Source of the DNA: Priestia abyssalis
GTDB lineage: Bacteria; Bacillota; Bacilli; Bacillales; Bacillaceae_H
Length of the DNA stretch: 64,000 nucleotides
Assembly (NCBI RefSeq): GCF_002019595.1
Contig: NZ_KV917369.1
Location: forward strand, 3,240,624-3,304,623
Direction: 5' to 3'
This document shows, one piece after another, positions 24,104 through 33,132 of this stretch (its first letter is position 1; every line of letters begins with the position of its first letter). Under the pieces are notes generated by a model that was not told where the DNA came from, did no database searches, and saw only the letters and a list, made by a program, of their open reading frames with translations. A program made the position numbers and the translations under genes.

Positions 24104-25465
24104 ATGCGTTCAATTAATATTACCAAAATGGTTGATGAATCCAAATTTAACCGCTTTCATAGTCTCGTTTTAGCATTAACTGCTTTTATCATTATCTTTG
24201 ACGGATTTGATTTAGTTGTGTACGGAACTGTTGTCCCAGTACTAATGGAAGAATGGGGATTAACACCCGTCCAGGCAGGTTCTTTAGGCAGTTACGCTCT
24301 CTTTGGCATGATGATTGGCGCACTGATTTTTGGCCCTCTAGCAGACAAATTTGGGCGCAAAAATATGATTATTCTCTGCACAGTGATTTTTAGTGTATTT
24401 ACAGGGGTAATCGGATTTGCCACCAGTCCTGCCCAATTCGGAATCTTCCGTTTTATAGCAGGCATCGGTTTAGGCGGAGTGATGCCGAATGTCGTGGCCT
24501 TAATCACTGAATACTCACCAAAAACGCTCAAAACGACATTAGTTTCAATTATGTTTAGCGGTTACGCTATTGGCGGAATATTCGCAGCAGCGCTAGGAAT
24601 ATATTTGATTCCTAATTTCGGCTGGCAATCGATGTTTTTTGTAGGCGCTTTCCCTTTAATTACACTTCCGTTTATTTATAAATATCTTCCGGATTCTCTC
24701 GGTTTCCTTTTGGCTAAAAATAAACATAAAGAAATCGGTCAAGTATTAGCTAAAGTTAATCCTTCTTTCATACCACAGCAAAGCGATGAGTATGAAATGG
24801 TCATTCCTGGTAAAACAGGCATTACGGTTGCCCAATTATTCAAAGACGGGCGCGCTTTCAGTACTCTTATGTTCTGGACTGCATTTTTCATGTGTTTATT
24901 AATGGTATACGGATTGAATACGTGGCTGCCAAAGTTAATGGCACAAGCCGGATACCCATTAGGTTCAAGTTTAATGTTCCTTTTAGCATTAAATGCAGGA
25001 GCAATTTTAGGTGCAATTCTCGGCGGAAGAGCGTCAGACCGCTGGAATGTCAGAAAAGTGTTGATTGCCTTCTTTATCATGGCGGCAGTATCTTTAACAC
25101 TGCTAGGATTTGAGCCTAACACATTTGCTTTATATACACTTGTGGCAATTGCTGGAGCGGCCACAATCGGAACGCAAATCATTCTTTATGCCGGTGTTTC
25201 TCAGCATTATCCTACTCATATGCGTTCAACAGGGATTGGATGGGCGTCTGGAGTAGGGCGAACAGGTGCCATCATCGGTCCAATACTAGGCGGATACCTT
25301 CTCACGATGAATTTACCATTACAACAGAATTTTCTTGCTTTTGCCATCCCTGGAGCCATTGCAGCAATCGCTATGGCGTTTGTCCGAGAAAAAACTGCCT
25401 CCGCTCAATCTATAGAAGTTTCTGCAAAAAGTTCTGTTCCAAACATGAATATTTTAGAAAAATAA
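24104..25465 (+). CDS. Aromatic acid/H+ symporter, MFS (BenK/PcaK type)
   Basis: A 453-residue, twelve-helix MFS transporter. The first helix carries FDGFDLVVYG, the aspartate-rich DGFD motif of the aromatic acid:H+ symporter family. ADKFGRKNMI (loop 2-3) and SDRWNVRKV (loop 8-9) are the MFS signatures. Members import benzoate, 4-hydroxybenzoate, protocatechuate, gentisate and similar acids with protons. Together with the benzoate-CoA-ligase-like gene it suggests that the starting substrate is a benzoate-type acid. The ATG follows AAGGGGGAAAACT. A 150-bp gap separates it from the PaaY-like gene, and an R2 repeat follows, probably ending the transcript. Confidence 0.82.
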   Translation: MRSINITKMVDESKFNRFHSLVLALTAFIIIFDGFDLVVYGTVVPVLMEEWGLTPVQAGSLGSYALFGMMIGALIFGPLADKFGRKNMIILCTVIFSVFTGVIGFATSPAQFGIFRFIAGIGLGGVMPNVVALITEYSPKTLKTTLVSIMFSGYAIGGIFAAALGIYLIPNFGWQSMFFVGAFPLITLPFIYKYLPDSLGFLLAKNKHKEIGQVLAKVNPSFIPQQSDEYEMVIPGKTGITVAQLFKDGRAFSTLMFWTAFFMCLLMVYGLNTWLPKLMAQAGYPLGSSLMFLLALNAGAILGAILGGRASDRWNVRKVLIAFFIMAAVSLTLLGFEPNTFALYTLVAIAGAATIGTQIILYAGVSQHYPTHMRSTGIGWASGVGRTGAIIGPILGGYLLTMNLPLQQNFLAFAIPGAIAAIAMAFVREKTASAQSIEVSAKSSVPNMNILEK

Positions 25466-25507
25466 GATTATTGTAGAAGCCTTACATTTCTAATAAAGCC
25501 TAGAAAA

Positions 25508-25659
25508 TGGCTGTCCCATAAGTCTTAAACAGGCCACAAACATGATTTTTTACTGAAAAGGACCCGTCACGTAATCCTTGATTTTACTGGATTTTCATGA
25601 CGGGCCCTTTCAGGAGGGTGGCTCAAAAGGCATGCTTTTCATCCCTTTGAGTCACCCTC
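25508..25659 (+). repeat. Dispersed two-hairpin repeat R2, plus orientation
   Basis: A GTCCCATAAGTCTTAAAC end is followed by hairpin 1 (25554-25612, arms AAAGGACCCGTCA / TGACGGGCCCTTT, inner stem AATCC/GGATT) and hairpin 2 (25614-25659, arms GAGGGTGGCTCAAAAGG / CCTTTGAGTCACCCTC). It sits between the convergent transporter and folD genes and probably also serves as a bidirectional terminator. Confidence 0.8.
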
Positions 25660-25674
25660 TTTCTAGATAGGTAA

Positions 25675-26532
25675 TTACTTATGTGAATTCAATTTTTTCG
25701 CTGATTCAACCGTGTTGTTCAATAACATCGTGATTGTCATCGGCCCTACACCGCCTGGTACCGGTGTAATGTAGCCTGCCACTTCTTTAGCAGCCTCATA
25801 ATCCACATCTCCGATAAGCTTGCCGTTTTCATCCGTACCATTTCCTACATCAATCACAATGGCACCCGGTTTAATATCCTCCGCTTTAATGAAACGCGGA
25901 TTTCCAACAGCTGATACTAAAATATCGGCTTGCTTTGTTAACGAAGGTAAATCTTGTGTACGGGAATGCGCAATCGTCACTGTCGCATTTTCCTGTAATA
26001 AAAGAAGCGCAACCGGCTTTCCGACAATATTGCTTCGTCCGATGACGACCGCATGTTTTCCGGAAATGTCTTCACCCGAGCGTTTAATGAGCTCAATGAT
26101 ACCGTACGGCGTACAAGGAAGGAGACACTCATCTCCAATAACCAAGTTTCCGACACTTACAGGGTGGAAACCGTCCACATCTTTTTGAACAGAAATGCGG
26201 TTTAACACTTCTTTCTCGTTAATGTGTTTCGGAAGCGGAAGCTGAACAAGAATGCCATGAACGTTCGGATTTTCATTCAAACGGTCAATTTCAGCTAACA
26301 GCTCTTCTTCTGTAATACCAGCGTCGCGTTTAATGACTTCTGATACGATTCCAATCTCTTCACATGCTCTCGCTTTCGCTTTTACATACGATTGAGAAGC
26401 TGGATTATCACCAATTAAAATAACCGAAAGACCCGGGGAAATGCCTTTCTCTTTCAGAGATGCTACCTCTTCCTTTAAAGCTGCACGCATTTCAGCAGCG
26501 ACCTCTTTTCCTTTAATAATCTTTGCACTCAT
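25675..26532 (-). CDS. folD: Bifunctional methylenetetrahydrofolate dehydrogenase/cyclohydrolase
   Basis: A 285-residue FolD, the cytosolic enzyme interconverting methylene-, methenyl- and 10-formyl-tetrahydrofolate with [25 protein letters not shown] contains the substrate-binding Tyr and catalytic Lys. [27 protein letters not shown] and [16 protein letters not shown] (nucleotide binding) follow, with the end [20 protein letters not shown]. Length and motifs are standard. The ATG at 26530-26532 follows GAGAGGG. It appears monocistronic here, with R2 downstream. Formyl-tetrahydrofolate metabolism links loosely to the formate genes at 42-48 kb, but there is no operonic connection. Confidence 0.95.
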   Translation of the reverse strand: MSAKIIKGKEVAAEMRAALKEEVASLKEKGISPGLSVILIGDNPASQSYVKAKARACEEIGIVSEVIKRDAGITEEELLAEIDRLNENPNVHGILVQLPLPKHINEKEVLNRISVQKDVDGFHPVSVGNLVIGDECLLPCTPYGIIELIKRSGEDISGKHAVVIGRSNIVGKPVALLLLQENATVTIAHSRTQDLPSLTKQADILVSAVGNPRFIKAEDIKPGAIVIDVGNGTDENGKLIGDVDYEAAKEVAGYITPVPGGVGPMTITMLLNNTVESAKKLNSHK

Positions 26533-26760
26533 AATTAATACCCTCTCTTTCTTTATCTAAAAACGAACATTAATACCACTTTTATTATAAAGGTTCGGGA
26601 AAATAAAATAAACCATTAATTATCGAAAATCGTCACTTTATGTAGATTTTCTTATTTTAACATAAGACTTCATGAAAAAATAACTTCCTTTCCCTTATAT
26701 TGGTTACATGCTAAAGAATGATTGATAGAATGAAAGAAAAAAAGAAAGGTTGCTTTTCCG

Positions 26761-28209
26761 ATGAAACGATTAGCAATGACTGTCCTTACCATCATTTTTA
26801 TTTGTACTTTCTTTTTTTCCATCTCATACAAGACGACGAAAAAAGAAAGTGAATGGCTCGTCCATGATGTCAGCCGCCTCTTTCCAGTGCAAGTAAAAGA
26901 GATTTTAAAAGGAGAAGAAGAGCATGCCATCATCGCGGCAGTAAAAAAAGCCAATGATCAAAATATACCCGTTTCAATTGCCGGGAAACGCCATAGCCAG
27001 GGCGGCCACATTTTCTATCGTGATGCCCTTTTGCTTGATATGACTTCCTATAATAAGATTCTTGATTTCAATGAAAAAGAAAAAACGATTCGTGTCCAAA
27101 GCGGGGCGACATGGGCAGATATCCAGCAGCATGTAAATCCTTACGGGTTATCTGTCAAAGTCATGCAGTCTTCCAATATTTTTACCGTGGGCGGATCGCT
27201 AAGCGTCAATGCCCACGGCCGCGATGTTCGGTACGGACCGCTGATTGAAACGGTGAACTCCTTTCGGCTGCTGAAGGCAGACGGAGAAATCATCGAAGTC
27301 AGCCGGACGAAAGAGCCCGAATTGTTCTCTCTCGTGATTGGCGGATACGGGCTGTTTGGCGTCATTTTGGATGTCGAGTTGCAGCTGACAAATAACACTC
27401 TTTTAGAAACGGAACACCATCATCTGGCCTATACCGAATATGTTGAGTATGTGAAAAGAACGGTGCTGGCCGATTCCGCTTACCACCTGCATATTGCACG
27501 TTTATCGACCGCTCCGTCCAGCTTTTTAACCGATATGTATGCCATCAATTATAAGCAAATACAGTCAGCTGTTCCGAAAGAGTATCTTGCACTTCCAGAA
27601 GAAAAATGGGTGCGCCGAAACAAGTTTCTATTTGGCCTGGCCCGAAAATACGATTGGGGTAAAGAACTTTTATGGAACATTCAGGGAAAGCTGTATGCCG
27701 AGGAAGAGTCTGCCGTTCTATCACGCAATAATGCCATGCGTCCGGACATTCAGTTCCTCGACTATACATCAGAGCAAGATACGGATATTTTGCAGGAATA
27801 TTTCATTCCAATGGATGCTTTTGTTCCATTCGTTAATGATTTGCGTTCGATTTTTAATAAACATGACTTGAACGTTTTTAACGTAACCGTCCGTTATGTC
27901 CCGAAAAACACGGAAGCCGCCCTTTCCTATTCAACCGATGAGATGCTGGCGCTTGTTCCGATTTTTAACCATGGCTTCAACACGAACGACATAGAGACAA
28001 TAAAAAAAGCAACAAAAGAAATGGTCGATGCCGTCCAAAAATATAAGGGTACCTATTATCTGACCTATCAGCTGTACCCAACTTCGGGGCAGATGAAAGC
28101 CGTTTATCCGAAAGCGAACGAGTTTTTTGCAAAGAAGAAGCAATGGGATCCAGATGAACGTTTCATGAACCAATTTTACGAAAGGTATGGCAGAGATGAT
28201 GAAACATAA
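26761..28209 (+). CDS. Membrane-anchored FAD-linked oxidoreductase
   Basis: A 482-residue protein with an N-terminal membrane anchor or signal segment (residues 5-22) and then a PCMH-type FAD-binding domain (FAD_binding_4). IPVSIAGKRHSQGG contains a His placed like the covalent flavin attachment residue of 6-hydroxynicotine oxidase relatives. IRVQSGATWADIQ, TVGGSLSVNAHGRD and VIGGYGLFGVILDVELQL complete the FAD site. The C-terminal part (about 300-480) is the substrate domain, with no recognisable specificity. It probably oxidises a small molecule at the outer membrane face. The last 23 bp overlap the next gene, an MFS-like membrane protein, so the two are co-expressed. An ATG with GAAAGG upstream fits as start. 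Confidence 0.75.
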   Translation: MKRLAMTVLTIIFICTFFFSISYKTTKKESEWLVHDVSRLFPVQVKEILKGEEEHAIIAAVKKANDQNIPVSIAGKRHSQGGHIFYRDALLLDMTSYNKILDFNEKEKTIRVQSGATWADIQQHVNPYGLSVKVMQSSNIFTVGGSLSVNAHGRDVRYGPLIETVNSFRLLKADGEIIEVSRTKEPELFSLVIGGYGLFGVILDVELQLTNNTLLETEHHHLAYTEYVEYVKRTVLADSAYHLHIARLSTAPSSFLTDMYAINYKQIQSAVPKEYLALPEEKWVRRNKFLFGLARKYDWGKELLWNIQGKLYAEEESAVLSRNNAMRPDIQFLDYTSEQDTDILQEYFIPMDAFVPFVNDLRSIFNKHDLNVFNVTVRYVPKNTEAALSYSTDEMLALVPIFNHGFNTNDIETIKKATKEMVDAVQKYKGTYYLTYQLYPTSGQMKAVYPKANEFFAKKKQWDPDERFMNQFYERYGRDDET

Positions 28210-28744
28210 ACCGCTCAAATGGCTGTTATATTCACAAAGTTCGGCTATTCTTGGATCGAGCCTCGTCTTCCCTTTTTACTTATTATTCATAAAAGACATC
28301 GGGGCTTCTTACGGGCAATTCGGTCTTTCTTACGGATTGTTTACGTTAAGCTCCGCCTTTGTTCACCTTCTTATCGGCAAGTATACCGGTAAAATGGGAA
28401 GCATGATATTTTTAGCACTGTATTCATTTGGCATGTCGCTCGCCTTTCTCCTCCTTCCAGTTCTTACTGCTTTATGGCAAGTTTATACGATGCAAATATT
28501 TCTTGGCGCCCTGGGAGCAGTACAAAAAACGAGCGAAAAAATCGTGATTGCCGATTTGACAAGCGGATATGAGCGAGGACAGGTAATCGGTCATTATCAC
28601 TTTTGGACGACCATTTTCTCCGCATTTGCCATCATCACTGGAGGGTACTTGGCTGATTTACTGACTGTCGATGTTATTTTTTACATTGGTGCCGTTTCCA
28701 TGTTCGCCAGCTCCTTGCTCACAATGAAGCTGGTGAACACGTAA
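28187..28744 (+). CDS. Half-size MFS-like membrane protein
   Basis: A 185-residue protein with about six membrane helices, resembling only the N-terminal half of an MFS transporter: LVFPFYLLFIKDIGASYGQFG, LIGKYTGKMGS in the loop 2-3 position, and SFAIITGGYLADLL near the end. MFS carriers usually have twelve helices and 380 or more residues. No continuation of the fold is apparent in the 190 bp downstream, so it is either a genuine six-helix protein that dimerises or a gene truncated at its 3' end. It overlaps the FAD oxidoreductase gene by 23 bp, with ATG at 28187 or 28199. Co-export or import of the oxidoreductase's substrate is speculation. Confidence 0.7.
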   Translation: MAEMMKHKPLKWLLYSQSSAILGSSLVFPFYLLFIKDIGASYGQFGLSYGLFTLSSAFVHLLIGKYTGKMGSMIFLALYSFGMSLAFLLLPVLTALWQVYTMQIFLGALGAVQKTSEKIVIADLTSGYERGQVIGHYHFWTTIFSAFAIITGGYLADLLTVDVIFYIGAVSMFASSLLTMKLVNT

Positions 28745-28961
28745 TACTCCATTTATAATAAAGAATATCCATCACTTCTTTTTATCATTTGCCTCCATGC
28801 TAAAAATATGTGTAATTGAAAAAAACAAAATGCAGCTGAGTTTCTTCCTCTTTTCTCTCTGAATAAAAAGGAAATGATGATACATAATAAAGGATGTTGT
28901 TTATCTTTATCCTTTTATAAAGGAGCCAATTATGAACATTTCTTTATTAGGGAGGACAATT

Positions 28962-29477
28962 ATGGGTATTTTAAGCGGAAATCCACAAAATGAACCGATG
29001 CATTACGGCGAAGTGTCCGGCACATGGGCCTATTTAATGACAGCACAAGGCATGATTGCCGGCTATCAGGTGTTAATCAACCATACGGGGGATGCGGATT
29101 TAAAGGCTTTCCTTGAAGATGTTATTAAAAACGGCTTAAAACCGGAAGTTCAGGCGCTTCAGGAATTGCTGAAGGCAAACGGCCTCGCATTGCCTCCTGC
29201 CCCTCCGGAGCGTCCGTCAGCGACGATTGAAAGCATTCCTCCGGGAGCTCGCATTAACGATCCGGAAGTCGCGGCCACAGTGTCCGCGGATATTGCAGCG
29301 GGATTAGTATCATGCAGTACCATCATGGGGACATGTATCCGCGAAGATATTGCCCTTATGTTTGGTCAATTCCATATGAAAAAAGCACAATTCGGTGCAA
29401 CCTTACTAAGAATGACCAAGGAAAAAGGCTGGCTCATCCCGCCGCCGCTGCATGTACTGCAATCTGAACAAGCCTAA
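28962..29477 (+). CDS. DUF3231 family protein
   Basis: A 171-residue helical protein of the DUF3231 family, common in Bacillus and often present in several copies; its function is not established. MGILSGNPQNEPMHYGEVSG and TWAYLMTAQGMIAGYQVL are the typical start, PPAPPERPSA and GARINDPEVAA the middle, and MFGQFHMKKAQFGATLLRM the end. Two in-frame starts each have a good ribosome binding site: AAAGGAGCCAATT before ATG at 28932, and GGGAGGACAATT before ATG at 28962. The second matches the family's N-terminus and is chosen. A terminator follows at 29494-29538. Confidence 0.78.
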   Translation: MGILSGNPQNEPMHYGEVSGTWAYLMTAQGMIAGYQVLINHTGDADLKAFLEDVIKNGLKPEVQALQELLKANGLALPPAPPERPSATIESIPPGARINDPEVAATVSADIAAGLVSCSTIMGTCIREDIALMFGQFHMKKAQFGATLLRMTKEKGWLIPPPLHVLQSEQA

Positions 29478-29493
29478 CGAAAACCAATGTTTT

Positions 29494-29538
29494 AAGCGTT
29501 TGAAAAGGAGTTTTTCCAGCCTTTTTAAACGCTCTTTT
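29494..29538 (+). terminator. Rho-independent terminator after the DUF3231 gene
   Basis: AAGCGTTT.AAAAGG pairs with CCTTTT.AAACGCT and is followed by CTTTTTA on the plus strand. Confidence 0.85.
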
Positions 29539-29632
29539 TATATCACTTTTCTTCTATATACATGAGAAAAAGCGGCCGACATGACAGCCCAAATCACACT
29601 TTTACTTAAAGCTCCATCGGATAATATTAACC

Positions 29633-30505
29633 TTACATCTCTTCATTCCTTCTCTTTTCCAAAATAAAGCCTAGTTTATTTAATGCTCTCTCAAGATTCG
29701 CTTCAATCATGACTTGTTGTAAATCAAGATCTGATTGAATGGCTTTTAAAGCCAAGTCGGGGCGTATCCCGGTTAAAATTGGTTTGACACCAATTAATTC
29801 TAAAAGGTTTACTATTTTTAATAAAGAGGCACTGACTAAACTATTGATCTGCAGAATTCCTGATAAATCAATTACTAAATATTCCAAAGACATTTCCTGA
29901 CTCTTTGATAGTGCCAAAAAACTAATGTTTTCCACGCGTTGCTCATTTATAAAACCTATCACGGGTAGCACTGCAACCCCCTTAGTAATAGGGACGAAGG
30001 GCGCTGACAAATTTTCTATCTGCTTATTTGCCCTGTCCAGTTCAAGAACATACGTAAGCAATGAAGCCATCGTTTCGAATAATTCAATATGTGACTGCGT
30101 AAAAGTAAATGGTTTTGTGTCTAAACCGCAGATGGTTCCGTAGTTTTCACCATCTTCATAATAAATGGGGATACCGATGAAACAGCCGCTTCCCAATCGT
30201 TTAGTTACATTTAGAGAAACTGTTAAATCACTCTTATTAATGTCCGGAATGATAAGAACTTTCTTTCCCCGTTCCACACTTAATTTGCAAAAAGTTTCTT
30301 TAAATGGCAATGTGTCACCTGGTTCTAAAAGAGCATCATCCTTATTCAAGACTTTTACAATTTCATTTGTATGTGTATCATTTTTTGCGATGAAAAACGT
30401 GTTTATATCAATGAACTTTCCCATCATGTGAAGAATACTTTCTGCTGCTTCTTCAAAATTCTTGAAAGTTTTTATAGAATTGCTTAGCTCAGATGAATGT
30501 TGCAT
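29633..30505 (-). CDS. GAF-STAS regulator (RsbR-like stressosome protein)
   Basis: A 290-residue cytosolic protein. Residues 12-155 form a GAF domain, with FKETFCKLSVERGKKVLIIP, GSGCFIGIPIYYEDGENYGT and CGLDTKPFTFTQSHIELF; this arrangement is typical of GAF sensor domains. Residues about 165-285 form a STAS domain like that of the RsbR stressosome proteins: GVAVLPVIGFINEQR, EYLVIDLSGILQINSLVSAS, and GVKPILTGIRPDLALKAI. The position usually held by a phosphorylatable Thr/Ser pair reads IDLSGILQINSLV, so phosphorylation sites may differ. It likely integrates a light, redox or small-molecule signal into the general stress response. It stands alone, with no kinase RsbT or RsbS nearby. The 378-bp stretch 30506-30883 upstream and divergent holds no other gene. 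Confidence 0.72.
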   Translation of the reverse strand: MQHSSELSNSIKTFKNFEEAAESILHMMGKFIDINTFFIAKNDTHTNEIVKVLNKDDALLEPGDTLPFKETFCKLSVERGKKVLIIPDINKSDLTVSLNVTKRLGSGCFIGIPIYYEDGENYGTICGLDTKPFTFTQSHIELFETMASLLTYVLELDRANKQIENLSAPFVPITKGVAVLPVIGFINEQRVENISFLALSKSQEMSLEYLVIDLSGILQINSLVSASLLKIVNLLELIGVKPILTGIRPDLALKAIQSDLDLQQVMIEANLERALNKLGFILEKRRNEEM

Positions 30506-30883
30506 AGGAATCTATTACCTTTCATTTTTATTTTAGAAGATATCAAAGTTTCATGCAGATTTCTTGAAGCGTTTTACACGAATAAGGTAAAATGTTAAAA
30601 TCCCCGACTTAATTTAACAAGGCTCTTGTCATATACCCTTCTTTCATACATATATAACATTTTAACCAGTATTCTTAAAGCCCAAACTTTTTGACTGTGT
30701 AAATAAGCTTAGTTTATTCAAGTCCCATTCTACTATTTATAGTACGAAATTGGCTAGAAGCTTTTTTATGGATATTTAGATGACACTGCCCCTCCCCTTC
30801 CAATCAACTTTGAAATTAAATTGGATATAATTTATGAATTTACGTATAATTATACAAAAGACTTACGTTTGAAAGGTACATCT

Positions 30884-31210
30884 ATGATGCAAACCATTTT
30901 CTTATTTTTATTGGCCGGGCTTGCTGAAATCGGCGGCGGCTATCTTATTTGGCTTTGGCTGCGTGAAGGCTTTCACATGAGCTATGGCCTAATCGGAAGC
31001 ATTATTCTTGTAGTCTATGGAATCATCCCTACCTTCCAGGACTTCCCGACATTTGGAAGAGTGTATGCAGCATACGGCGGGGTCTTTGTGGTCTTATCCA
31101 TTCTTTGGGGATGGATTGTAGACAAAAAAACGCCTGATCTTTACGACTGGGTTGGTGCAGCTATTTGCCTCATTGGCATAGCGGTGATTTTATGGGGGCC
31201 CAGAACATAA
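30884..31210 (+). CDS. YnfA family (UPF0060) membrane protein
   Basis: A 108-residue protein with four predicted helices of the YnfA family, related to small multidrug-resistance-type membrane proteins. [20 protein letters not shown], then [20 protein letters not shown] and [20 protein letters not shown] are characteristic. The ATG at 30884 follows AAAGGTAC; the reading frame extends upstream without a ribosome binding site. The function is unproven (efflux has been suggested for homologues). It lies 28 bp before the YitT-like gene. Confidence 0.9.
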   Translation: MMQTIFLFLLAGLAEIGGGYLIWLWLREGFHMSYGLIGSIILVVYGIIPTFQDFPTFGRVYAAYGGVFVVLSILWGWIVDKKTPDLYDWVGAAICLIGIAVILWGPRT

Positions 31211-31238
31211 TGATTTAAAAAGAACAGGGGGAATGTGT

Positions 31239-32129
31239 TTGGAAGTCGCGAAGCAGCTACAAAATCAAGTGGTTCATAAAAAATTACCTAAGAAGCAAGT
31301 CGTACAGCGTACATTATCCATTACCGTCGGTGCGGTGTTGATGGCTATCGGACTTGAAATCTTTTTGGTTCCCAATAAAGTCATCGACGGCGGAGTTGTC
31401 GGAATTTCCATTATCCTCTCCCATTTGACAGGCTGGAAACTCGGAGCCTTTATCTTCATTTTTAATTTACCCTTCTTTTTTATTGGTTATAAGCAAATTG
31501 GTAAAACATTTGCCCTTTCCACATTATACGGCATTGCCATTTTATCCATCGGCACGACATTGCTTCATCCGGTTCCGGGACTAACGGAAGACGTGCTTCT
31601 GGCGACCGTCTTTGGAGGAATTGTCCTTGGTATCGGTGTCGGTATCGTCATCCGTTACGGGGGCTCCCTTGACGGAACCGAAATTTTAGCGATTCTCATC
31701 AATAATAAAACCCCTTTTTCTGTTGGCGAAATCATCATGTTTTTTAATCTGTTTATTCTAGGCAGTGCAGGTTTTGTGTTTGGCTGGGACCGTGCCATGT
31801 ATTCGCTCATCGCTTATTTTATCGCTTTCAAAACCATTGATATTGTGATAGAAGGAGTAGAACAATCGAAGTCTGTTTGGATCATTAGTGACAAACATAC
31901 AGAAATCGGTGAAACCATCCTTGCCAGATTGGGACGCGGCGTCACTTATTTTAAAGGTGAAGGCGCGTACACAGGAGACGAGAAAAAAGTCATCTTTTGC
32001 GTTATCACCCGTCTTGAAGAAGCGAAGTTAAAATCAATTGTCGAAGAAATGGATCCGGCTGCCTTCCTCGCTGTTGCCGACATCGCGGAAGTCCGCGGAG
32101 GAAGATTCAAGAAAAGAGGCATTCATTAA
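31239..32129 (+). CDS. YitT family membrane protein (DUF161/DUF2179)
   Basis: A 296-residue integral membrane protein. Five or six helices fill residues about 25-210 (LMAIGLEIFLVPNKVIDGG, GGIVLGIGVGIVIRYGGSL, DGTEILAILINNKTPFSVGE). A C-terminal cytosolic DUF2179 domain follows (VWIISDKHTEIGETILARLG, VTYFKGEGAYTGDEKKVIFC, DPAAFLAVADIAEVRGGRF). The family is widespread in Firmicutes and uncharacterised. TTG at 31239 is preferred because AGGGGGA ends 7 nt upstream; an ATG at 31233 touches the ribosome binding site. A terminator follows immediately. Confidence 0.88.
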   Translation: MEVAKQLQNQVVHKKLPKKQVVQRTLSITVGAVLMAIGLEIFLVPNKVIDGGVVGISIILSHLTGWKLGAFIFIFNLPFFFIGYKQIGKTFALSTLYGIAILSIGTTLLHPVPGLTEDVLLATVFGGIVLGIGVGIVIRYGGSLDGTEILAILINNKTPFSVGEIIMFFNLFILGSAGFVFGWDRAMYSLIAYFIAFKTIDIVIEGVEQSKSVWIISDKHTEIGETILARLGRGVTYFKGEGAYTGDEKKVIFCVITRLEEAKLKSIVEEMDPAAFLAVADIAEVRGGRFKKRGIH

Positions 32130-32171
32130 CAACAAGGAGGGACCTTTTCAAGGTCCTTCCTTGTTGTTAAT
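32126..32171. terminator. Hairpin terminator between convergent yitT-like and HAD genes
   Basis: TTAACAACAAGGA.GGACCTT pairs with AAGGTCC.TCCTTGTTGTTAA around a short TTC loop. It is symmetric and so could serve both strands; it has no long U-tract. Confidence 0.65.
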
Positions 32172-32211
32172 CATTTGCCAATCGCCGTAAAGATAAAAAA
32201 GCCCCTGTTTA

Positions 32212-32877
32212 CTAACACCACTTTTTATATCTTTTCATCAGTTCCGACAAGCTGATCTCTTCTGTCGAACGAACATGCCAATCTGCTTTCTTTATCGCTT
32301 CATGCTCCCCTACACCTATGGAAAACATACCCGCTGCTTGTATGCCGGCCAAACCCGCTTCACCGTCTTCAATGGCGATACAATTTTCGTATGAAATTCC
32401 CAGTTCATCAGCCGCTTTCATAAAAATTTCCGGATGAGGCTTCCCATTTTGAATAGTTTTCACATCCACGACAAAATCAAATCTATCGAGAAGTTCCAGT
32501 TTTTCGAGAACAACCCGGGCATTGGAACTTGAGGACGCGACCGCCGTTTTGATGTTTTCCCGTTTCAGTTCAGTCAGCAAATCAAAAATTCCAGGTAGAA
32601 CGTCTTTTGGCGAAAGCTGCTCAATAAGACTTTTATAGTGATTATTTTTTTCATCGGCCATTTTTGTCATTTCTGCATCCGAAAATATACGGCTGCTCAG
32701 CCTTGCGATATGTTCCACTGTTCTTAGACGGCTGATACCTTGCAATTTTTGATTCAGTTCCCGGCTAAACGGTGCCCCCATTCGATCAGCAACCCGTTTA
32801 TTTGCTATATAATAAAGCTCAACCGTATCAGCAATTACGCCATCCATATCAAATATGACCGCTTTAATTTTCGACAT
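32212..32877 (-). CDS. pgmB: HAD-superfamily hydrolase, beta-phosphoglucomutase-like
   Basis: A 221-residue class I HAD enzyme. The nucleophile motif is IFDMDGVIADTVELYY, motif 2 is AVASSSSNARVVLEKL, the lysine is in NGKPHPEIFMKAADELG, and the acidic motif is CIAIEDGEAGLAGIQAAGM. LQGISRLRTVEHIARL in the cap domain matches beta-phosphoglucomutases, which have an LKGVSR-like segment binding glucose phosphate. It would isomerise beta-glucose 1-phosphate to glucose 6-phosphate. No maltose or trehalose phosphorylase gene adjoins it, so the specificity is tentative and a generic phosphatase remains possible. The ATG at 32875-32877 follows AAGAGGA. Confidence 0.72.
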   Translation of the reverse strand: MSKIKAVIFDMDGVIADTVELYYIANKRVADRMGAPFSRELNQKLQGISRLRTVEHIARLSSRIFSDAEMTKMADEKNNHYKSLIEQLSPKDVLPGIFDLLTELKRENIKTAVASSSSNARVVLEKLELLDRFDFVVDVKTIQNGKPHPEIFMKAADELGISYENCIAIEDGEAGLAGIQAAGMFSIGVGEHEAIKKADWHVRSTEEISLSELMKRYKKWC

Positions 32878-33132
32878 TTTTTTCCTCTTTTCTACACTTT
32901 CATAATTTCATCATATTCTGATTCGTGGTAAAATAATAAAGTGAAAGATAAATTAAATAGTGTAAAAAGCATACCATTTAATTTACCTTCCTGAAAAGAT
33001 TCCTCAGAAAATATGCCAAAATTAAAAGGGCCAGCCTCTAAACCTTCCCGTAAACATCTTGTTTGCACTCTATGACCATGCCCTTTCTCGTTCAATAACA
33101 TGATTTAAAAATTCATTAATGAAGGTGGTAAT

